Positions 8,399-14,695 of a DNA stretch of 64,000 nucleotides are shown here, in pieces. Each line of letters begins with the position of its first letter. Position 1 is the first letter of the stretch. The position numbers and the translations under genes were made by a program. Under the pieces are notes generated by a model. It did not search any database. It saw nothing but the letters and a program-made list of their open reading frames with translations, and was not told the origin of the DNA. The DNA lies in contig JAUSMJ010000059.1 of the NCBI GenBank assembly GCA_030645575.1, forward strand, positions 60,893 through 124,892, read 5' to 3'. The DNA comes from Caulobacter sp. GTDB taxonomy: Bacteria > Pseudomonadota > Alphaproteobacteria > Caulobacterales > Caulobacteraceae.

Positions 8399-9349
8399 AT
8401 GACCTCCTCACCCCCCACCCGCGCGGGTTTCGCCGCGATCATCGGCGCGCCCAACGCCGGCAAGTCGACCCTGACCAACCGCCTCGTCGGGGCCAAGGTC
8501 TCCATCGTCACGCGCAAGGTCCAGACCACGCGCTTCCCCGTGCGCGGCGTGGCCATGGCCGGCGCCTCGCAGATCGTGCTGGTCGATACGCCCGGCATCT
8601 TCACCCCGCGCCGCCGGCTCGACCGGGCCATGGTCCGTTCCGCCTGGTCGGGGGCCGAGGACGCCGACGCCATCGTCCATCTGGTCGATGTCCAGGCCCA
8701 GCTGGCCGTGGAGGGCGAGGGCAAGGCCTCCGGCGCCGACAAGAAGGCCGTCCAGGACGTCGCCACCATCATCGAAGGCCTCAAGGGCGCCGGCCGCCAG
8801 GCCATCCTGGCGCTGAACAAGATCGACGGGGTCAAGCGCGAGCGCATGCTGGCCGTGGCCCAGCAGCTGTTCGACACGGGCGTCTATTCCGAGGTGTTCA
8901 TGATCTCGGCCGCCACCGGCGCCGGGGTCGAGGACCTGCGCGACAAACTGGCCGCCCTGATGCCGGAAGGGCCCTGGCTCTATCCGGAGGACCAGACGGC
9001 CGACCTGCCAGTGCGCCTGCTGGCCGCCGAGCTGACCCGCGAAAAGCTCTATCTGCGGGTCCATGAGGAGCTGCCGTACGCCGCCACGGTCGAGACCACC
9101 GCCTTCGAGGAGCGCCGCGACGGCTCGGTGCGCATCGAACAGACCATCTTCGTCGAGCGCGAGGGCCAGCGGGCGATCATCATCGGCGAGAACGGCCAGA
9201 CCCTCAAATGGATCGGCTCGGCCTCCCGCGAGGAGCTCAGCGACCTGCTCGACCGCAAGGTCCACCTGTTCCTGCACGTCAAGGTCCGCGAGAACTGGGC
9301 CGACGAGCGGGATATCTACCAGGGCATGGGCCTGGAGTTCGACGTCTAG
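8399..9349 (+). CDS. era: GTPase Era
   Basis: Ribosome-assembly GTPase that binds the 3' end of 16S rRNA. The 316 residues show the P-loop GAPNAGKST (G1), DTPGIF (G3), NKID (G4) and a C-terminal KH domain with GENGQTLKWIGSASREEL. The start ATG 8399 comes 31 bases after a repeat hairpin. An IS630-type element begins exactly at the last base of its TAG stop. The TA at 9347-9348 is the duplicated target, and the same TAG would have existed before insertion, so the protein is unchanged. Confidence 0.97.
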   Translation: MTSSPPTRAGFAAIIGAPNAGKSTLTNRLVGAKVSIVTRKVQTTRFPVRGVAMAGASQIVLVDTPGIFTPRRRLDRAMVRSAWSGAEDADAIVHLVDVQAQLAVEGEGKASGADKKAVQDVATIIEGLKGAGRQAILALNKIDGVKRERMLAVAQQLFDTGVYSEVFMISAATGAGVEDLRDKLAALMPEGPWLYPEDQTADLPVRLLAAELTREKLYLRVHEELPYAATVETTAFEERRDGSVRIEQTIFVEREGQRAIIIGENGQTLKWIGSASREELSDLLDRKVHLFLHVKVRENWADERDIYQGMGLEFDV

Positions 9350-9434
9350 AGCACGTTAGGTTTTGATTGAATCGAGGATTCCGTTGTTTGGCGGATCGTG
9401 ATTCAAGATGTGGGCTGGGCGGAGGCCAGCCTGC

Positions 9435-9857
9435 ATGGTTCGACCTTACGACATGGATTTGCGGGAGCGTGTGGTTGCGGCGGTTGAGGCCGGCGAGAGC
9501 CGGCGGTCGGCGGCGCGGCGTTACGGGGTCAGTGAGTCGGTTGCGGTGAAGTGGCTGCAACGGGTCGCTGCGACGGGCTCGGTGAAGCCCGGGAAGATGG
9601 GCGGTTATCGTCGTCCGGCGCTGGAGGGCGAGCGGGACTGGCTGCTGTCACGGATCGCGGAGAAGGCGGACGTGACCTTGCGCGGCCTGTCGGCGGAGCT
9701 GGCTGACCGCGGGGTGAAGGCGAGCCCTTACGCGGTCTGGTCGTTCTTCAGGCGCGAGGGCCTGACCTTCAAAAAAAAGCCAGCACGCGGCCGAACAGGA
9801 CCGGCCGGACGTGGCCCGCAAGCGGGCGCGATGGAAGCGCTACCAGAACAGGCTTGA
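9435..9857 (+). CDS. IS630 transposase, N-terminal frame (OrfA)
   Basis: Starts at ATG 9435 after GGAGG. Residues MVRPYDMDLRERVVAAVEAG and RYGVSESVAVKWLQR form the helix-turn-helix that binds the element ends; GGYRRPALEGERDWL continues the family pattern. In this frame the reading after FKKKPARG is non-native and stops at 9857. The coding frame continues in the +1 frame from the A8 run at 9771-9778, where KKSQHAAEQDRPDVARKR restores the normal family sequence. So the complete enzyme needs frameshifting or transcript slippage, unless the A run is a mutation. Confidence 0.85.
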   Translation: MVRPYDMDLRERVVAAVEAGESRRSAARRYGVSESVAVKWLQRVAATGSVKPGKMGGYRRPALEGERDWLLSRIAEKADVTLRGLSAELADRGVKASPYAVWSFFRREGLTFKKKPARGRTGPAGRGPQAGAMEALPEQA

Positions 9858-10383
9858 TCCCAGCCGCCTGGTGTTCGTCGATGAGACATGGGCCAAGACC
9901 AACATGACCCGCAGCCATGGCCGGGCCGCGCGCGGTGAGCGGCTGGTGGCCAAGGTCCCGCACGGGCGCTGGACCACCCTGACCTTCATCGCCGCTCTCA
10001 GGTGCGATCAGATCACCGCGCCTCTGGTTCTGGACAGGCCGATCAATGGCGAGTGGTTCCGCGTCTGGGTCGAGCAGGCGTTGATCCCCACGCTCAAGCC
10101 CGGCGACGTGGTCGTTCTCGACAACCTGGGCAGCCACAAGGGACAGGCCGTGCGCAGGGCCATTCGAAAGGCCGGCGCCCACCTGCTGTTCCTGCCGCCC
10201 TACAGCCCGGACCTGAATCCCATCGAACAGGTGTTCTCCAAGCTCAAGACGCTGCTCAAGAAGGCCGACGAGCGAACCGTCGAAGGTGTCTGGCGACGTA
10301 TCGGCAGCCTGCTCGACTGCTTCAGCCCGGCAGAATGCTCAAACTACCTTCAGCATGCCGGCTACGCGTACGAGAAACCCTAA
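9811..10383 (+). CDS. IS630 transposase, catalytic frame (OrfB)
   Basis: DDE catalytic domain: RLVFVDETWAKTNMTR supplies the first aspartate, PGDVVVLDNLGSHKG the second, and LPPYSPDLNPIEQVFSKLK the final acidic residue and the family hallmark. The frame is open back to the A8 run near 9772, so most of the protein is expected as a fusion with OrfA; a GTG at 9811 could also start a separate product. It ends seven bases before the right terminus of the element. The catalytic residues look intact, so the element may be active. Confidence 0.88.
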   Translation: MARKRARWKRYQNRLDPSRLVFVDETWAKTNMTRSHGRAARGERLVAKVPHGRWTTLTFIAALRCDQITAPLVLDRPINGEWFRVWVEQALIPTLKPGDVVVLDNLGSHKGQAVRRAIRKAGAHLLFLPPYSPDLNPIEQVFSKLKTLLKKADERTVEGVWRRIGSLLDCFSPAECSNYLQHAGYAYEKP

Positions 10384-10420
10384 CATGCTCTAGGGTTCCG
10401 TCAAACCCCCCAATAAATTC

Positions 10421-10555
10421 CGCTCATCCCCGCGAAGGCGGGGACCCAGGCTTTTTCAGAGCTTCGGCTCACGGTTCAGGTAAAGCTTGGGCTTGCCGGG
10501 CAGGTGGGCCGCTGTTTCAAAAACACCTGGGTCCCCGCTTTCGCGGGGATGAGCG
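10421..10555. repeat. Intergenic inverted repeat, CTCATCCCCGCGAAGGCGGGG type
   Basis: Left arm CGCTCATCCCCGCG then AAGGCGGGGACCCAGG (10421-10450), right arm CCTGGGTCCCCGC then TTTCGCGGGGATGAGCG (10526-10555), each arm itself a small hairpin. The two arms are inverted copies about 75 bases apart. The right arm runs into the GGAGG that serves the next gene. It is a common kind of alphaproteobacterial intergenic repeat. Confidence 0.8.
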
Positions 10556-10564
10556 GAGGTGAAA

Positions 10565-11056
10565 ATGCGATTTCTGGCCCTGACCATCGCCATGTTGACG
10601 GTCTTGGCGGCCCCTCCCGCCCGCGCCGCCACCCCCGAACAGGACATCGCCGCGGTCCTCGACGCCCTGCATGCGGCGGCCGCCAGGGCCGACGGCCCGG
10701 CCTATTTCGCGCTCTACACCCCCGACGCCACCTATCTCGGCACCGACGCCGGCGAGCGCTGGAGCCTCGACGCGTTCAAGGGCTACGCCATGCCCTATTT
10801 CGCAAAGGGCCAGGGCTGGACCTACACCCCGCGCGAGCGGCACATCACCATCGCCCCGGTCGATTGCCGCTGCGTGGCCTGGTTCGACGAGCTGCTGGAC
10901 AGCGCCAGCTACGGCACGAGCCGGGGGACGGGGACCCTGGTGCTGACCGCCGACGGCTGGAGGGTCTCGCAATACGCCCTGACCTTCCCGATCCCCAACG
11001 ATCTGGCCAAGGACATGACGGCCAGGATCAAGACGTTCGAGGCGAAGCCGAAGTAG
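10565..11056 (+). CDS. Secreted SnoaL/NTF2-like small protein
   Basis: 163 residues with a signal peptide (MRFLALTIAMLTVLAAPPARAA), so probably periplasmic. The mature part (EQDIAAVLDALHAAAARADGPAYFALYTPDATYLGTDAGERW) has the helix-strand start typical of the NTF2-like/SnoaL cone fold, a family that includes enzymes and simple ligand binders. The start is ATG 10565 with GGAGG at 10555-10559; a GTG six bases earlier is too close. Function is not predictable from sequence. It stands alone between two insertion sequences. Confidence 0.75.
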   Translation: MRFLALTIAMLTVLAAPPARAATPEQDIAAVLDALHAAAARADGPAYFALYTPDATYLGTDAGERWSLDAFKGYAMPYFAKGQGWTYTPRERHITIAPVDCRCVAWFDELLDSASYGTSRGTGTLVLTADGWRVSQYALTFPIPNDLAKDMTARIKTFEAKPK

Positions 11057-11187
11057 CCACGCCCTATTCATCCTCCGTCATGGCCCGGCTTGTCCGGGCC
11101 ACCCAAGCGTGACCTGTCGATCGGAAAGGCTGCAATCGCTCAGCCCACCTTGTTCGGGCCGGTGTTCTTGGGTGGCCCGGACAAGCC

Positions 11188-12456
11188 CACGGCTGTCCGG
11201 TTCATGCTGGAAGCAGGTCGAGGGAGAGTTGTCTTGGGTCGAGAGTTCGATTTGGTGGTGGTTTGAGGAGCTGATCGACGGGTCGCAGGTGCATGATGTT
11301 GGCGCGGACGAGTCTTGCGAAGGCGAGGGGTCCGAGGGTTATCTTGCAGGCGTCCTGGACGAGCCGCAGGAGCAGGTAGGCGATCAGGGCGCAGGCGATC
11401 TGGATACGGACGGCGTTCTCGGAGCGACCGATGAAGTGCTTGATCTTCAAGGTCTGTTTGACCCACCGGAAGAACAGCTCGATGGCCCAGCGACGTTTGT
11501 AGAGGTCGGCGATCTCCTGGGCAGGGGCGTCCAGGTCGTTGGTGACGACGCGCAGGGTCTTGCCGTCGTCGAGGGTGACGCCGATCTCGCGGACGGGCTC
11601 GCCGAAGGGGTTCCTGCGGGTGGTGGTCAGGCGCTCGGGCAACAGGCCGATGCGGTCGTAGAGGAGCGGCGAACCGGGCGGCAGGGGCTGCTCGGCGGTG
11701 ACGGCGATCGGCGTGTTCTTCTTCAGCCGGGTGACGAGACGGCAGCCGGCGGCGTCCAGGTCGGCCCACCAGGCGTAGTGGTAGTAACCGAGGTCGAAGA
11801 CGTAGGTGGCGCCGGGCTCGATGGGCATGGCCCTGGCGGCGGTGATGTCGTTGACCCTGGCCGGGGTCACCTCCAGATAGAGCGGGCGATCGGCGTCGGG
11901 GTCGTAGATCACATGGGCCTTCGCCCCACAGACCCCCTTGGAGAAACGGGCCCACTCGGCGGCCACGCCGCTCAGGCGCACGCCGGTGGAGTCGATCAGC
12001 CGCACCGCCTCGCCGGAGGCTTTGCGCAGGCCGCCGCTGGCCTGGGCGACGATGGCGGCGAACAGGCCCGAGAACACCTGGTGTGGGCGCGAGGCGTTGG
12101 CGTCGGCCAGTGTCGAGCGCGACACCTCGCTGGCTCCCAGATGATAGAATCGGGCCGAGTGGCTGATCATCGCCGCCTCGATCTCGCGCAGCGACACCGC
12201 CCCGGCCAACTGGGCGAAAAGCAACGCCACCAGCTGCGAGCGGGTCGATAACCTGCGCACCCCGGCATCGGCGCCGTGCTCGTCCACCAACCGGTCGAAC
12301 ACCGACCACGGAACCTGCTTCAGAACCCCGTGCAATACGCTATTGTGGTGGCGCATGGCGTGACCTCCGTTCGTGTCCAAATCACCGGCAAGTGCTTGGA
12401 AACGAGTAGAATCAACGCCATGCAACCCGTCCACAAAAATGAACCGGACAGCCGTG
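11188..12456 (-). mobile_element. IS4-family insertion sequence, 1269 bp, 9-bp target duplication
   Basis: Perfect 18-base terminal inverted repeats (CACGGCTGTCCGGTTCAT at 11188-11205 and its reverse complement at 12439-12456) are flanked by the 9-base direct repeat GGACAAGCC (11179-11187 and 12457-12465). It carries one full-length transposase on the minus strand. The target is one arm of a chromosomal intergenic repeat, so no gene was damaged. The perfect ends point to a recent insertion. Confidence 0.95.
11202..12356 (-). CDS. IS4-family transposase
   Basis: 384 residues from ATG 12356 (MRHHNSVLHGVLKQVPW), with GGAGG just upstream on the minus strand (12364-12368); the longer open frame upstream runs through the terminal repeat and is not real. 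VRLIDSTGVRLSG holds the first aspartate and YVFDLGYYHYAWWADL the second. The IS4 YREK signature Y-x2-R-x3-E-x6-K is exact (YKRRWAIELFFRWVK). It ends only 14 bases inside the left terminus. All catalytic residues are present. Confidence 0.92.
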   Translation of the reverse strand: MRHHNSVLHGVLKQVPWSVFDRLVDEHGADAGVRRLSTRSQLVALLFAQLAGAVSLREIEAAMISHSARFYHLGASEVSRSTLADANASRPHQVFSGLFAAIVAQASGGLRKASGEAVRLIDSTGVRLSGVAAEWARFSKGVCGAKAHVIYDPDADRPLYLEVTPARVNDITAARAMPIEPGATYVFDLGYYHYAWWADLDAAGCRLVTRLKKNTPIAVTAEQPLPPGSPLLYDRIGLLPERLTTTRRNPFGEPVREIGVTLDDGKTLRVVTNDLDAPAQEIADLYKRRWAIELFFRWVKQTLKIKHFIGRSENAVRIQIACALIAYLLLRLVQDACKITLGPLAFARLVRANIMHLRPVDQLLKPPPNRTLDPRQLSLDLLPA

Positions 12457-12540
12457 GGACAAGCCGGGCCATGACGGAACTGGGGGAGGCGGGTGGTCGG
12501 CTCTCGCCGGACGGCCCGCGAACGGCTATCCCTCCTCCTC

Positions 12541-13272
12541 ATGGAATGGGAAGACGACGCCTTCGTGCTCTCGGCCCGGGCTCACGGCGAGACCGGCGCG
12601 ATCGTCGAGCTGCTGACGCAGGAGCACGGCCGGTTCGCGGCCCATGTCGCCGGCGGGGCGTCGCGGCGGATGAAGCCGTTTCTGCAGGCCGGGGCGCGGG
12701 TGCGGGCCGGCTATCGCGCGCGGGTCGCCGACCAGCTGGGCGCGGCGATGCTCGAGCCGGTGGGGGAGGGCCCCTCGGCCCTGTTCGATGACCCGCTGGC
12801 GCTGGCGGGCCTGGCCGCCGCCGCCGCCGTGGCCGCCGGCGCCCTGCCGGAGCGCGAGCCACATCCGGGCGCCTACCACGCGTTCGACGCCCTCAGCGGC
12901 GCGTTCGCCATCACCGATATCTGGCCGGCCGTGTTCGTGCGGTTCGAGGCGGGGCTGCTGCAGGAGCTGGGCTTTGGCCTCGATCTCTCCAGATGTGCGT
13001 CCACGGGAACGACCGACGATCTGGTCTGGGTCAGCCCACGCACGGGCCGGGCGGTCAGCCGGGCGGCGGGCGCGCCGTTCGCCGACCGGCTGCTGCCGTT
13101 GCCGGGCTTCCTGCTCGGCTCGCAGGGCGGGCTGGCCGAGGGCGACATTCGCGCCGGCTTCGACCTGACCGGCCATTTCCTGGCCCAGTTCGTGTTCGGC
13201 CCGCTCAACCGCCCTCTGCCGCCGGCCCGCGTCTGGCTGCTGGAGCGGCTGGCCGACGCGGGGCGGCTGTAA
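12541..13272 (+). CDS. recO: DNA repair protein RecO
   Basis: Recombination mediator that loads RecA onto SSB-coated DNA in the RecFOR pathway. The start ATG 12541 gives MEWEDDAFVLSARAHGETGAIVELLTQEHGRFAAHVAGG, the N-terminal OB-fold with the family pattern. The C-terminal half is helical (FVRFEAGLLQELGFGLDLSRC). 243 residues is the normal size. In related genomes recO follows era closely; here two insertion sequences, a small gene and repeats, about 3.2 kb in all, separate them. Confidence 0.93.
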   Translation: MEWEDDAFVLSARAHGETGAIVELLTQEHGRFAAHVAGGASRRMKPFLQAGARVRAGYRARVADQLGAAMLEPVGEGPSALFDDPLALAGLAAAAAVAAGALPEREPHPGAYHAFDALSGAFAITDIWPAVFVRFEAGLLQELGFGLDLSRCASTGTTDDLVWVSPRTGRAVSRAAGAPFADRLLPLPGFLLGSQGGLAEGDIRAGFDLTGHFLAQFVFGPLNRPLPPARVWLLERLADAGRL

Positions 13273-13318
13273 CAATCGGTGGGGGATGTCGCTAGACTGC
13301 CCGCCGAAGGAGTCTCCC

Positions 13319-14476
13319 ATGCCCAATCCCGCCCCCATCACCCTTGCTGAGCGCCAGAGCCGCCTCGCCGCCCTGCGCACCCTGATGGACGCCGCCGGGG
13401 TCCAGGCCGTGCTGCTGGGGGCGACCGCCAGTCTGCGCTACTTCACCGGCCTGGTCTGGCACGCCTCGGAGCGGCTGTGTGGGGCGCTGGTCCATGCCGA
13501 CGGCCGGCTGGAGTACGTCTGCCCGGCCTTCGAACGCGAAAAGGTCGCCGGCATCGTCGGGGTTCCAGGCGACATCCTGACCTGGGAGGAGCACGAGAAT
13601 CCCTACGCCCTGGTCGCCGATCGCCTGGGCCCGTCCGGCCGGCTGGCGGTCGACGAGCAGATCGCGCTGTTCATGTTCCTGGGCCTGCGCCGGGCGATGG
13701 GCGACGAGCGGCTGACCGACGCCGGGCCGTTGGTGGGCCGCCTGCGCCGCTGCAAGTCGCCGGCGGAGATCGCCCTGATGACGCGGGCCAAGGCCATCAC
13801 TCTCGAGGTCCACCGCCGCGCCTGGCAAAGCCTGACCCCGGGCGTGCTGGCCTCCGAGGTGACCCGCTTTATCGACCAGCAGCACCGCGCGCTCAATGGG
13901 GGGACCGGTTCGGGCTTCTGCATCGTCTCGTTCGGCGAGGACACCTCGCTGCCGCACGGCGGCGAGACCGACCGGACGCTCAGCCAGGGCGACATGGTGC
14001 TGATCGACACCGGCACGACGCTGGACGGCTACAACAGCGACATCACCCGCTCCTACGTGTTCGGCGAGGCGACGCCGCGCGTGCGGCGCATCTGGGACAT
14101 CGAGAAGGAGGCCCAGGGCGCGGCCTTCGCGGCGGCGGCCCTCGGTCGGCCCTGCGAGAGCGTCGATGCGGCCGCCCGCGCTGTGTTGGTCAGCCACGGC
14201 CTGGGCCCCGACTACCAGCTGCCGGGCACGCCGCACCGCACCGGCCATGGCATCGGTCTGGACATCCACGAGGGGCCCTACCTCGTGCGCGGCGACGCCA
14301 CGCCGCTGGAGGTTGGCATGTGCTTCTCCAACGAGCCGATGATCGTCGTCCCCGGCGCCTTCGGCGTGCGGCTGGAGGACCACTTCCACATGACCGAGGG
14401 CGGCCCGATGTGGTTCACCAGGCCGCAGTTCAGCCTCGACGACCCGTTCGGGGATGTCGGGGATTTCGAGGCGTAG
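13319..14476 (+). CDS. M24 metallopeptidase (Xaa-Pro aminopeptidase family)
   Basis: Dinuclear-metal aminopeptidase/prolidase of the pita-bread fold. In the 385 residues the five metal ligands can be traced: the aspartates in MVLIDTGTTLDGYNSDITRSY, the histidine in PHRTGHGIGLDIHEGP, and the glutamates in CFSNEPMI and GVRLEDHF. An N-terminal creatinase-like domain (about 1-150) precedes the catalytic domain. ATG 13319 follows GAAGGAG. No signal peptide, so cytoplasmic. Probable role is turnover of proline-containing peptides; exact substrate unknown. Confidence 0.9.
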   Translation: MPNPAPITLAERQSRLAALRTLMDAAGVQAVLLGATASLRYFTGLVWHASERLCGALVHADGRLEYVCPAFEREKVAGIVGVPGDILTWEEHENPYALVADRLGPSGRLAVDEQIALFMFLGLRRAMGDERLTDAGPLVGRLRRCKSPAEIALMTRAKAITLEVHRRAWQSLTPGVLASEVTRFIDQQHRALNGGTGSGFCIVSFGEDTSLPHGGETDRTLSQGDMVLIDTGTTLDGYNSDITRSYVFGEATPRVRRIWDIEKEAQGAAFAAAALGRPCESVDAAARAVLVSHGLGPDYQLPGTPHRTGHGIGLDIHEGPYLVRGDATPLEVGMCFSNEPMIVVPGAFGVRLEDHFHMTEGGPMWFTRPQFSLDDPFGDVGDFEA

Positions 14477-14484
14477 CGCGGCGA

Positions 14485-14527
14485 GGGGACTGGATTTCGT
14501 GTTCCTCGGGACACGAAATCCAGTCCC
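14485..14527. repeat. Single GGGGAC/GTCCC hairpin repeat (locus 3)
   Basis: One hairpin with long arms, GGGACTGGATTTCGTGT and ACACGAAATCCAGTCCC, around a short TCCTCGGG-type loop. It belongs to the same group as the elements at 3182 and 60695 (shared GGGGACTGGAT). It starts nine bases after the stop of the M24 gene and is followed at once by another repeat family. Confidence 0.85.
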
Positions 14528-14537
14528 TGGTCAGGTT

Positions 14538-14637
14538 GCGTCCTTCGACACGCACCCTTCGGGTGCTGCTCAGGATGACGTGCATTTGTATACGTCATGG
14601 TGAGCAGCGACCGGAGGTCGCGTGTCGAACCACGCAG
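14538..14637. repeat. Intergenic repeat, GTCCTTCGACACG...GTGTCGAACCACG type (copy 2)
   Basis: Same two-armed architecture as 4423-4534: GCGTCCTTCGACACGC, a small hairpin CACCCTTCGGGTG, CTCAGGATGACG, a spacer, then CGTCATGGTGAGCAGCG, a hairpin GACCGGAGGTC, and GCGTGTCGAACCACGCAG. It lies 60 bases before parC and must overlap its promoter or leader. Confidence 0.85.
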
Positions 14638-14695
14638 GGACAACGCCCCCGCCGCCACGCTAAACATCAGAACCACCTGAGTTTCCGATTCGAGC

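Larger units (their letters stand above)
9349..10390 (+). mobile_element. IS630-family insertion sequence, 1042 bp, TA target duplication
   Basis: Bounded by imperfect terminal inverted repeats: left GAGCACGTTAGGTTTT, right (reverse complement) GAGCATGTTAGGGTTT, 14 of 16 matching. It is flanked by TA at 9347-9348 and 10391-10392, the target duplication typical of IS630/Tc1-type elements. It carries one transposase in two frames joined at a run of eight A. The reconstructed empty site reads GTCTAGGG, that is a CTAG target made by the era stop codon. Both ends and the target duplication are intact, so the insertion is probably recent. Confidence 0.9.
11075..12477. repeat. Inverted repeat CCGTCATGGCCCGGCTTGTCC type, split by an IS
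   Basis: Left arm CCGTCATGGCCCGG then CTTGTCCGGGCCACCC at 11075-11104. The right arm begins GGGTGGCCCGGACAAGCC at 11170-11187, is broken by the IS4-type element, and resumes GGACAAGCCGGGCC then ATGACGG at 12457-12477. An uninterrupted copy lies at 42561-42687. Without the insertion the element would span about 125 bases. Confidence 0.85.
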
